From Micromonospora sp. NBRC 110009 (GTDB lineage: Bacteria > Actinomycetota > Actinomycetes > Mycobacteriales > Micromonosporaceae): a DNA stretch of 64,000 bases. Both the position numbers and the translations under genes were made by a program. Every line of letters starts with the position of its first letter. Position 1 is the first letter of the stretch. Of the stretch, positions 41,875 through 48,898 are shown in pieces. Under the pieces are notes generated by a model. It was not told the DNA's origin. It made no database searches and saw nothing but the letters and a program-made list of their open reading frames with translations. The DNA lies in the NCBI RefSeq assembly GCF_030518795.1, contig NZ_CP130427.1, positions 1 through 64,000 on the forward strand. The letters are read 5' to 3'.

Positions 41875-43592
41875 CGGACCACCCCACCGGTCACCCGGAC
41901 CGCGCCGACCGGTTCCGGCGCGTCGGCGGGGACCCCGAGCAGCCGCAGCGCCTCCAGCACCCGCCCCGGCTCCACGGCGGAGAGGCAGGGGTGCCCGGGG
42001 ACCGGGCAGCGGGTGGCCCGGGTGTCCCGGCAGTCCGCCCCGGCGTCGCCGAGCCGCACCGTCGGTACCCGGTACGGCCCCCACTGTCCGAACGGGACGG
42101 TCGGCGCGAAGAGGCTGACCACCGGCACGTTCAGCGCGGCGGCCAGGTGCGCCGGGCCGGTGTTGCCCACCACCAGCGCGCCCGCCCGCGCGACGACCGC
42201 CGCCAGCTCGGCGAGCCCGGTGCGCCCACCCAGGTCGATGCCGCCCGCGGCGGCCACCCGGGCGGTCAGCTCCCGCTCGTCCGGGCCGCCGGTCACCACC
42301 ACCCGATAGCCGGCGGCGGCGAGCACCCGGACGATCCGGGTGGCCAGCTCGGGCGGGCAGGCGCGGGTCTCCACCGAGGAGCCCGGGTGCAGCACGACGT
42401 AGCCCGGCGCGCCGGTCTCGACCGGGGCGGCGGGCAGCCGGTCGGTGCGCAGCCGCAACCCCGGCTCGTCGTCGGCGGGCAGGGCGAAGCCGGCCGCCGC
42501 GGCGAGGGAGAGCGCCCGCTCCGGTTCGGGCACCCCGACGGGTACCCGGTGCCGCACGTCCAGCAGGGCGCCCGGGTAGTCGTCGCTGATCGCGCTGATC
42601 CGGGCGACGCCCGCCATCCGCAGCAGCAGCGCCAGCGGTAGCGCCGACTGGTGGAACGAGGTGAAGACGACCGCCTCGTCCGCGTGCACGGCGGCGAGCC
42701 GGCCGGTGAGGTCGGCCAGTTCGGCCGGGTCGACCGGCGGCGCCGGGGCGTCGATCCAGGGCAGCGGCCACTCGATGATCTCGTCGACGCCGGGCAGCAG
42801 TTCGGCGGCCGCCCGGCCGCGTGGCCCGCAGAGCAGTACCACCCGTTCCGCTCCGGCCGCCATGGCCCGGATGCCGGGGCCGGTGACCAGCACGTCCCCG
42901 GCGGCGTCGCTGCGCGCCACCAGGACGGTGCCCCGCCGGGGTCGGGACGCCGGGGCGGCCACCAAATGCATCCGGCGCAGGATCTCGGTCGCCGCGTCCG
43001 GCAGGTCCACCGCGACGGTCGGCGCGGCGGCCACCTCCGCCGACCGGGTGGCCGCGGTGGGGACCATGATCCCGGCCGCGCCCGCCGCCGCGGCGGCGGT
43101 CATGTCGGCGCCGATGTCGCCGACCATGACGCAGCGGGTCGGGGTGGTGCCGAGCACCCGGGCGGCGGCGTGCAGCAGGCCCGGGGCGGGCTTGCGGCAG
43201 GGGCAGCGGTCCGGCTCGCCGTGCGGGCAGATCTGCCAGCTGTCGAACGGCCCGAGCAGCTCCTCGACCCGGGCATTGACCCGGCGCAGGTCGTCGGCGG
43301 TGAAGCAGCCCCGGGCCAGGCCGGACTGGTTGCTCACCACGGCCAGGCGCAGGCCGGCCGCGCGCAGCCGGTCCAGCGCCTCCCGGGCGCCCGGCACGGG
43401 CCGGACCTTCTCCGGGTCGCCGTTGTAGGGCACGTCCTCGATCAGCGTGCCGTCCCGGTCCAGCAGGACCGCGTCGTACAGGCCCGACGGGATCCGGCCA
43501 GCATCCGGGTAAACCCGGGCTGACCTGCACCGATCCCGCTCGTGGTCCCGTCGCACGGGCGGCGGGTTCCCGACCCCCCGAGGAGTAAACAT
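41871..43592 (-). CDS. GmhB heptose-1,7-bisphosphate phosphatase fused to GT9 glycosyltransferase
   Basis: A 573-residue fusion. Residues about 38-190 are a HAD phosphatase with VLLDRDGTL, VVSNQSGLARG, the GmhB zinc loop CPHGEPDRCPCRKP and VGDIGADM. From about 225 to 555 lies a GT9 domain: VLVARSDAAGDVLVTGPGIRAM, VLHPGSSVETRACPPE and VVGNTGPAHLAAALNVPVVSLFAP. One chain thus combines the third step of heptose synthesis with heptosyl transfer. It is the first gene of the operon. The ATG at 43592 lacks a clear ribosome-binding site; a GTG at 43556 is an alternative. Confidence 0.88.
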   Translation of the reverse strand: MFTPRGVGNPPPVRRDHERDRCRSARVYPDAGRIPSGLYDAVLLDRDGTLIEDVPYNGDPEKVRPVPGAREALDRLRAAGLRLAVVSNQSGLARGCFTADDLRRVNARVEELLGPFDSWQICPHGEPDRCPCRKPAPGLLHAAARVLGTTPTRCVMVGDIGADMTAAAAAGAAGIMVPTAATRSAEVAAAPTVAVDLPDAATEILRRMHLVAAPASRPRRGTVLVARSDAAGDVLVTGPGIRAMAAGAERVVLLCGPRGRAAAELLPGVDEIIEWPLPWIDAPAPPVDPAELADLTGRLAAVHADEAVVFTSFHQSALPLALLLRMAGVARISAISDDYPGALLDVRHRVPVGVPEPERALSLAAAAGFALPADDEPGLRLRTDRLPAAPVETGAPGYVVLHPGSSVETRACPPELATRIVRVLAAAGYRVVVTGGPDERELTARVAAAGGIDLGGRTGLAELAAVVARAGALVVGNTGPAHLAAALNVPVVSLFAPTVPFGQWGPYRVPTVRLGDAGADCRDTRATRCPVPGHPCLSAVEPGRVLEALRLLGVPADAPEPVGAVRVTGGVVR

Positions 43593-43685
43593 CAACTTCG
43601 GCGGAGCCGTCTCCGCCGGTGTCCGCCGGCCGGTGCGTACCGCGCTCCACCGGCCCGGTCCGGCGATACCCGCCGCCCCCGAGAA

Positions 43686-43706
43686 GCTAACCCGGTGACC
43701 GTTAGC
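43686..43706. promoter_or_regulatory. Inverted repeat upstream of the heptose operon
   Basis: GCTAAC (43686-43691) and GTTAGC (43701-43706) are perfect inverted arms nine bases apart, in the 143-base gap between the heptose operon and the divergent SRPBCC gene. It is the best operator candidate in that gap. Confidence 0.35.
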
Positions 43707-43735
43707 GGCCGGCCGTGCGGGGGTACGGGACCGAG

Positions 43736-44182
43736 GTGGCGATTGTGGAGAAAGTGATCGACGCGCCCCCGGAGCAGGTCTTCGACGTGCTCGCCGACGG
43801 GTGGACGTACAGCGACTGGGTGGTCGGGACCGCGCACGTCCGGGGCGTGGACGACACCTGGCCGCGGGTGGGCAGCCAACTGCACCACCGGGCCGGCCCA
43901 TGGCCGTTGTCGTTGCAGGACTCCTCCACCGTGCTGGCCTGCGAGGCGCCGCACCGGCTGGTGCTGAAGGCGGGGCTCTGGCCGGCGGGCGAGGCCACCG
44001 TCGTCTTCACCCTGGAGCCGCTGGACGGCGGCCGGACCCGGGTCACCATCGGCGAGGACTTCGCCGCCGGGCCGCTGCGCTGGGTCCGGAACAAGCTCAA
44101 CGACCTGGTGCTGCACCTGCGCAACAGGGAGACGTTGAACCGGCTCTCGGACATCGCCGTCCGGCAGAAGTCGCAGCGGTGA
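43736..44182 (+). CDS. SRPBCC-family (polyketide cyclase-like) protein
   Basis: A 148-residue START/Bet v1-like domain: VAIVEKVIDAPPEQVFDVLADGWTYSDWVVGT, VGSQLHHRAGPWPLSLQDSS and a long C-terminal helix. It should bind a hydrophobic ligand in its cavity; the ligand is unknown. GTG at 43736 is chosen for GGGA five bases before; a GTG at 43715 is in frame. Divergent from the heptose operon and 92 bases before the gap leading to the mannosyltransferase. Confidence 0.78.
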   Translation: MAIVEKVIDAPPEQVFDVLADGWTYSDWVVGTAHVRGVDDTWPRVGSQLHHRAGPWPLSLQDSSTVLACEAPHRLVLKAGLWPAGEATVVFTLEPLDGGRTRVTIGEDFAAGPLRWVRNKLNDLVLHLRNRETLNRLSDIAVRQKSQR

Positions 44183-44306
44183 CGACCGCTCCGGGCGGGC
44201 CGGCCGGCGGGCCTCCGCAGCCCCGGAGGGGCGTCTGTGCGGACCACTCGGCGGCGACTGGCTACCCTCTCAGGTGAAACCTGTCGGCCGACCGAGGATG
44301 TTCCTG

Positions 44307-45074
44307 ATGATCGAACCCGTGCAGTTGCCCTCCCCGTGGCGCGACGCACGCCTCACCGTCGTCGTTCCCACCTACAACGAGGCGGGCAATCTCCCGGTGC
44401 TGGTCGAGCGACTGCTCGCCCTGCCGCTGCCCGGGCTGAAGGTGCTCGTCGCGGACGACAACTCCCCGGACGGCACCGGCGAGATCGCCGACAAGCTGGC
44501 CATCGAGCACCCGGAGCGGGTCGTGGTGGTGCACCGCCCGGGCAAGGAGGGGCTCGGCCGGGCGTACGTGGACGGGATCGGGCGGGCGCTGGACGACGGC
44601 GCCGACTTCGTCGCCCAGATGGACGCGGACCTGTCGCACCCGCCGGAGGCGCTGCCCGGCATGCTCGGCGCGCTGCTCGCCACGCAGGCCGGCGTGGTCA
44701 TCGGCTCCCGGTACGTGCCCGGTGGTGAGCTGGACGAGAACTGGCCGCTGTACCGCCGCGCGCTGAGCGGCTGGGCCAACCTCTACGTGCACACCCTGCT
44801 GCGGGTGCGGATCCGCGACCTGACCGCCGGCTTCAAGATCTGGCGGGCCGACGCGCTGCGCGACATCGGGCTGGACCGGGTGCAGTCCAACGGCTACAGC
44901 TTCCAGGTGGAGATGCACTACCTGGCCACCCGGCTGGGCCACACCATCCTGGAGGTGCCGATCCGCTTCGAGGAGCGCCACGAGGGCGCCTCGAAGATGA
45001 CCACCGCCACCAAGATCGAGAGCGCGCTGATGCCGTTCAAGCTGCGCGCCAAGCACCGCAACCTGGAGAGCTGA
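44307..45074 (+). CDS. Polyprenol monophosphomannose synthase (GT2)
   Basis: A 255-residue GT2 enzyme like actinobacterial Ppm1 domain 2 and eukaryotic DPM1. VVVPTYNEAGNLPVLVERLL, VADDNSPDGTGEIAD, the metal-binding QMDADLSHPPEALP, GSRYVPGG and LTAGFKIWR are all present. It makes polyprenyl-phosphate mannose from GDP-mannose, the donor for extracellular mannosylation of proteins and lipoglycans. No acyltransferase (Lnt) domain is fused. GAGGA eight bases upstream supports this ATG; earlier in-frame starts exist at 44274 and 44298. Confidence 0.88.
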   Translation: MIEPVQLPSPWRDARLTVVVPTYNEAGNLPVLVERLLALPLPGLKVLVADDNSPDGTGEIADKLAIEHPERVVVVHRPGKEGLGRAYVDGIGRALDDGADFVAQMDADLSHPPEALPGMLGALLATQAGVVIGSRYVPGGELDENWPLYRRALSGWANLYVHTLLRVRIRDLTAGFKIWRADALRDIGLDRVQSNGYSFQVEMHYLATRLGHTILEVPIRFEERHEGASKMTTATKIESALMPFKLRAKHRNLES

Positions 45075-45093
45075 CCTCGAGGGCCGCCCACCT

Positions 45094-45127
45094 GACTCAC
45101 GCTGCGTGACTTCACGCAGCGTGAGTC
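45094..45127. terminator. Perfect 16-bp inverted repeat between convergent genes
   Basis: A perfect 34-base dyad (16+2+16). Each arm is itself a near palindrome, TCACGC-N-GCGTGA, so the element is also two copies of that box two bases apart. It is followed by TCTT. The place between the convergent mannose synthase and oxidoreductase genes fits a bidirectional terminator. Confidence 0.65.
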
Positions 45128-45202
45128 TCTTCCGGGCCGCTCACCGCGACATCACCGTGAGTGGTCGCTTGCCCGCCGGTGCAGCCGTGCGGTCGCGGTG
45201 GC

Positions 45203-46807
45203 TCAGTGGTAGATCGCCCGGTGGGCGGCGTTGATCACGCCCGCGTACAGGCCGCCGGTGAGGGCCCGGTCCCGGGCCAGGGCGGCCCGGGCCGCGTTCG
45301 ACCCCGGCGCGCCGTGCACCCCGCCGCCCGGGTGCGCCGAGGAGCTGGCCAGGAAGAGCCGGTCGATCGGGGTGTCCGCGCGGCCCAGGCCGGGGATCGG
45401 CCGCAGGAAGAGCTGCTGGTACGCGGCCGCCGTGCCGCCGCCGAGCGCGCCGCCGACCAGGCTCGGCTCGGCGTCCTCCAGGTCGGCCGGGCCGGCCACG
45501 TGCCGCCCGACGATGAGCGAGCGGAAGCCCGGCGCCGCCTCCTCCAGCACGTCCTCCATCCGCTCCACCTGCGCGGCGATCTCCTCCCCCCGCCAGTGCC
45601 GTCGGAACGGCAGGTGGGTGTACGACCAGAGCGACTCGGTGCCCGGCGGCGAATGGTGCGGGTCGGCCACCGACATCTGCCCCACCAGCAGGAACGGGTC
45701 CCGGGGCACCTCACCCCGGGCCAGCGCCGCCGAGTACAGGGTGAGCCCGTCCAGGTCCGCGCCGAGGTGCACGGTGCCCGCGCCGGCCACCGCCCGGTTC
45801 TTCCACGGCACCGGCGCGGAGAGCGCCCAGTCCACCTTGAGGGTGGAGCCGTCCCACTTGAAGTGGGCCAGGTCCTCGACCAGCCGGGGCGGCAGCTGCG
45901 CCGCGCCGACCAGGTCGAGGTAGAGCGCCGGGGCGGGCACGTCCGCGAGCACCGCCCTGCGGGCCCGCCAGGTGGCGCCGCCGACGGTGCGTACGCCCAT
46001 CGCGCGGCCCCGGGCGGTGAGCACCCGGTCGACCCGGGCGCCGTAGTCGATCCGGCCGCCCCGCTCGACCAGCCGGGCGACCAGCGCGTCGGTGATCTTC
46101 TGGGCGCCGCCGACCGGCACCGGCCAGCCGACCTGCTGGCCGAGCATGGCGAGCAGCCAGCCGTACACGCCCGAGCCGGCCTCCTCCGGGGACAGGTCGG
46201 TGTGCAGCGCGCAGCCGGCCAGCAGGGCCGGCCCGCCGTCGCCCTCGAAGAGCTCGTCGCCGAGTTTGCGGACCGGCAGCACGAGCCGGCGGGCCAGCCG
46301 CAGCGCCCCCGTCACCCGCAGCCGGCGCAGCAGGCCCAGCCCGCCACGCACCGGCGGGAAGGGGGTGGTGATGGTGTCCAGCATCGGCCCGGACACCTCC
46401 TGCCAGTCCGCGTACGCCCGCCGCCAGCGGTCCCCGTCGCCGGGGGCGAAGGTCTCCAGCGAGGCCGCGGTGACGTCCAGGTCCCGGTTGACCACCGCCG
46501 CCCGCCCATCCGGGAGCAGGTGCGCCAGCACGTCCGGGGCGTGCGTCCAGCGCAGCCCGTACCGGTCGAGGCCGAGCCGGCGCAGCACCGGGGAGGCGTA
46601 CCCGAGGGGGTAGAAGGAGCTGTAGAGGTCGCTCAGGTAGCCAGGGGCGGTCACGTGGGCCGAACGCACCGCGCCGCCGGGCGCCTGGGTGGCCTCCAGC
46701 ACCAGCACGTCCCAGCCGGCGTCGGCCAGCAGATTCGCGGCCACCAGACCGTTGTGGCCGGCGCCGATGACGACGGCGTCGGCCCCCGCCGTGCCGCTGG
46801 AATTCAT
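45203..46807 (-). CDS. Phytoene desaturase-like FAD-dependent oxidoreductase
   Basis: A 534-residue flavoprotein. The FAD site is AVVIGAGHNGLVAANLLADAGWDVLVLEA; the C-terminal FAD segment is LFLASSSAHPGGGVHGAPGSNAAR. It belongs to the CrtI/PDH superfamily branch found in many actinomycetes without carotenoid genes, related to eukaryotic PYROXD2; no other carotenoid genes are near. Substrate unknown. Divergent from an aldehyde dehydrogenase; the promoters of both appear to share a palindrome. Confidence 0.83.
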   Translation of the reverse strand: MNSSGTAGADAVVIGAGHNGLVAANLLADAGWDVLVLEATQAPGGAVRSAHVTAPGYLSDLYSSFYPLGYASPVLRRLGLDRYGLRWTHAPDVLAHLLPDGRAAVVNRDLDVTAASLETFAPGDGDRWRRAYADWQEVSGPMLDTITTPFPPVRGGLGLLRRLRVTGALRLARRLVLPVRKLGDELFEGDGGPALLAGCALHTDLSPEEAGSGVYGWLLAMLGQQVGWPVPVGGAQKITDALVARLVERGGRIDYGARVDRVLTARGRAMGVRTVGGATWRARRAVLADVPAPALYLDLVGAAQLPPRLVEDLAHFKWDGSTLKVDWALSAPVPWKNRAVAGAGTVHLGADLDGLTLYSAALARGEVPRDPFLLVGQMSVADPHHSPPGTESLWSYTHLPFRRHWRGEEIAAQVERMEDVLEEAAPGFRSLIVGRHVAGPADLEDAEPSLVGGALGGGTAAAYQQLFLRPIPGLGRADTPIDRLFLASSSAHPGGGVHGAPGSNAARAALARDRALTGGLYAGVINAAHRAIYH

Positions 46808-46816
46808 CCGATCCGC

Positions 46817-46842
46817 CTACCCTGCCCCTTACCGGGTGAAAC
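46817..46842 (-). promoter_or_regulatory. Sigma-B-type promoter of the oxidoreductase gene
   Basis: On the minus strand GTTT (46842-46839), 16 bases, GGGTAG (46822-46817); only the last -10 base departs from the GGGTAY form. The expected start point lies within a few bases of the ATG at 46807. Its -35 is one half of the palindrome AAACGCGTTT (46839-46848). Confidence 0.5.
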
Positions 46843-46844
46843 GC

Positions 46845-46869
46845 GTTTGCCTCGTCCGGGCCGGGGCAT
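46845..46869 (+). promoter_or_regulatory. Sigma-B-type promoter of the aldehyde dehydrogenase gene
   Basis: GTTT (46845-46848), 15 bases, GGGCAT (46864-46869), one mismatch from GGGTAT. The -35 is the other half of AAACGCGTTT. The ATG at 46880 follows by ten bases, so the leader would be very short. Confidence 0.45.
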
Positions 46870-46879
46870 CCACTGCCGC

Positions 46880-48313
46880 ATGTACACGGTTGCACAGCTC
46901 ATAGGTGGAGTGTGGGGCGCGGGTGGCGAGGGAGGCGAGCTGGTCGTCAACGATCCGGCGGACGGTTCCCGGGTGACCACCGCGCCGGTGGCCACGGCGG
47001 ACGAGGTGGCCAAGGCGGTGGGGGCCGCCCGGGCCGCGGCGGCGGAGTGGGCGGCGACCGCGCCGGCGGAGCGCGCGGCGGCGCTGCACGGGGCGGCGGA
47101 CGCGGTGGAGGCGGTCGCCGAGGAGCTCGCGCAGGCCACCACGGCGGAGATGGGCAAGCCCCTGGACGATGCCCGCGGCGGGGTCGCGGCCGGCGTCGGC
47201 ACCCTGCGGCAGTACGCGGAGCTGGGCCCGGTGCGCGGCGGGCGGACGCTGCACGGCGGCCATCCCGCGCTGGACTTCATGGCACCCGAACCGCGCGGCG
47301 TGGTCGCCGCGATCACCCCCTGGAACGACCCGGTGGCGGTCTCCTGCGGGCTCCTCGGCGCGGCCCTGGTCACCGGCAACGTGGTGCTCTACAAACCGAG
47401 CCAACGCACCCCGGCCACCGGTTGGCTGCTGGCCAGGGCCCTGGACGACGCGCTGCCGACCGGCGTGCTGTCGCTGCTCAGCGGCGGGGCCGAGGTCGGC
47501 GCGGCGCTGGCCGAGCAGGAGGTCGACGTGCTGGCCCACGTGGGCTCCACCGCCACCGGCCGGGCCATCGCCGCCGCCGGCGCGCGGACCGGAGCGAAGG
47601 TGCTGCTGGAGAACGGCGGCAGCGACCCGCTGGTGATCGACGGCGACATCGACCCGATCTGGGCGGCGGAGCAGGCCGCGCTGGGCTGCTTCGCCAACGC
47701 CGGACAGATCTGCGTCGCGGTGGAACGGATCTACGTACACCGGGACGTGGCCGAGGACTTCGTCGACGCGCTGGTCGAGCGGGCCGAGGCACTGGCCGTG
47801 GGCCCCGGCCGGGATCCGCGCACGCAGCTCGGGCCGCTGGTCGACCGGCGGCACCGGGACCACGTGCACGGCCAGGTCACCGCGGCGGTGGCCGAGGGGG
47901 CGCGGCTCCGGACCGGCGGGGCGATCCCGGAGGGGCCGGGCGCCTTCTACCCGGCCACCGTGCTGGCCGACTGCCGGCACGAGATGGCCGTGGTCCGGGA
48001 CGAGACGTTCGGGCCGGTCGCCCCGGTCATCGTGGTCGACTCGTTCAGCGAGGGGCTGCGCTGCGCCGCCGACTCGCCGTACGGGCTGGCCGCCACCGTG
48101 CTCACCGGGTCGATGAGCCACGCCCACCGGGCCTGGCGGGAGCTGCCGGTCGGCACCGTGAAGATCAACGCGGTGTTCGGCGGGGCGCCGGGCGGTGCCG
48201 CGCAGCCGCGCCGGGGCAGCGGTCACGGCTTCGGGTACGGCCCGGAGCTGCTCGACGAGTTCAGCACCATGAAGGCGGTGCACATCGAGGCGCCGGGCGG
48301 CGGCCACTGGTGA
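46880..48313 (+). CDS. Aldehyde dehydrogenase family protein
   Basis: A 477-residue NAD(P)-dependent aldehyde dehydrogenase. ITPWNDPVAVSCGLLGAALVTGN is the cofactor region; the general-base glutamate is in KVLLENGGSDPLVI and the catalytic cysteine in NAGQICVAVERIYV. ETFGPVAPVIVV is the conserved C-terminal element. LENGG replaces the usual LELGG. The substrate could be related to the divergent oxidoreductase. The long upstream open frame is a shadow. Confidence 0.88.
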   Translation: MYTVAQLIGGVWGAGGEGGELVVNDPADGSRVTTAPVATADEVAKAVGAARAAAAEWAATAPAERAAALHGAADAVEAVAEELAQATTAEMGKPLDDARGGVAAGVGTLRQYAELGPVRGGRTLHGGHPALDFMAPEPRGVVAAITPWNDPVAVSCGLLGAALVTGNVVLYKPSQRTPATGWLLARALDDALPTGVLSLLSGGAEVGAALAEQEVDVLAHVGSTATGRAIAAAGARTGAKVLLENGGSDPLVIDGDIDPIWAAEQAALGCFANAGQICVAVERIYVHRDVAEDFVDALVERAEALAVGPGRDPRTQLGPLVDRRHRDHVHGQVTAAVAEGARLRTGGAIPEGPGAFYPATVLADCRHEMAVVRDETFGPVAPVIVVDSFSEGLRCAADSPYGLAATVLTGSMSHAHRAWRELPVGTVKINAVFGGAPGGAAQPRRGSGHGFGYGPELLDEFSTMKAVHIEAPGGGHW

Positions 48314-48320
48314 GCGCGTA

Positions 48321-48360
48321 CCACGGGAGCCCGGGACCTCGCGGTCCCGGGCTCCCGTGG
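48321..48360. terminator. 18-bp perfect stem terminator
   Basis: The arms 48321-48338 and 48343-48360 pair perfectly around loop TCGC, seven bases after the aldehyde dehydrogenase stop and 12 before the convergent ChaB stop. It is the strongest hairpin in the window and surely bidirectional. Confidence 0.87.
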
Positions 48361-48372
48361 CGTCGCTGTAGG

Positions 48373-48777
48373 TCAGCGGCCGCCGCGCGCGTCGCGGGTC
48401 GCCTTGTCGTTCGCCTTCTGGATCGCCTTGACCAGTTCCGGCTTGTTCATCCGGGACCGGCCCGGCACGTCCAGCTTCTTGGCGACCTCCATCAGGTGTT
48501 CCTTGGGGGCGTTGGCGTCCACCCCGACGGCCGTGGGAGCGCGCCGTTCCGGACCGCCGCCGGCGGCCTGCCGGTCGCTGGGTCCCTTGCGTCCCTTCGG
48601 CTCCCAGTGGTCGCCGACCTTCTCGAACTCGTGCTTGACGGCGGCGAACGCGGTGCGGTGCGCCCGCTCCCCCTCGCCGTACGTGTCGACCGCCGAGTCG
48701 TGCGTCTTCTCCCAGGTCCGCTGCGCCTTGTCCGGGGAGCGCCGCAGCGTGCTGGGCAGTACCTCGCGCCCGGGCAT
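48373..48777 (-). CDS. ChaB-family protein with Rho N-terminal-like domain
   Basis: A 134-residue protein. The N-terminal ChaB domain reads MPGREVLPSTLRRSPDKAQRTWEKTHDSAVDTYGEGERAHRTAFAAVKHEFEKVGDHW; the C-terminus (LMEVAKKLDVPGRSRMNKPELVKAIQ) is a Rho-N/SAP-like helix-extended-helix that may bind nucleic acid. ChaB proteins of this shape are frequent stress-induced proteins in actinomycetes. The internal ATG at 48777 has GGAGG upstream and is preferred over 48798. A GGGTAC box occurs at 48845-48840 on this strand. Confidence 0.82.
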   Translation of the reverse strand: MPGREVLPSTLRRSPDKAQRTWEKTHDSAVDTYGEGERAHRTAFAAVKHEFEKVGDHWEPKGRKGPSDRQAAGGGPERRAPTAVGVDANAPKEHLMEVAKKLDVPGRSRMNKPELVKAIQKANDKATRDARGGR

Positions 48778-48832
48778 CTCGTCCTCCTCCGTCTTCATGG
48801 GTTCCTGGGACCGTTCCCCCGGGCCGGGAGCG

Positions 48833-48851
48833 CAAACCGGTACCCGGTTTG
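48833..48851. promoter_or_regulatory. Palindrome overlapping divergent promoters of chaB-like and yihY-like genes
   Basis: CAAACCGG-TAC-CCGGTTTG has perfect eight-base arms. It includes the GTTT -35 of the yihY-like gene on the plus strand and the GGGTAC -10 box of the chaB-like gene on the minus strand, so a protein bound here would affect both. Confidence 0.45.
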
Positions 48852-48872
48852 TCGATTCTCACCACGGGGTAC
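48847..48872 (+). promoter_or_regulatory. Sigma-B-type promoter of the YihY/BrkB gene
   Basis: GTTT (48847-48850), 16 bases, GGGTAC (48867-48872): an exact match to the general-stress promoter form. The expected start point is about 48879, giving a 20-base leader that carries GGAGGAGG before the ATG at 48899. Confidence 0.62.
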
Positions 48873-48898
48873 CGCCGAGGGCGGCGGAGGAGGCGGTC

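Noticed and set aside
45203-46807. Carotenoid cluster
   Set aside because: No phytoene synthase, cyclase or other carotenoid gene is near; the flavoprotein fits the broader PYROXD2-like group.
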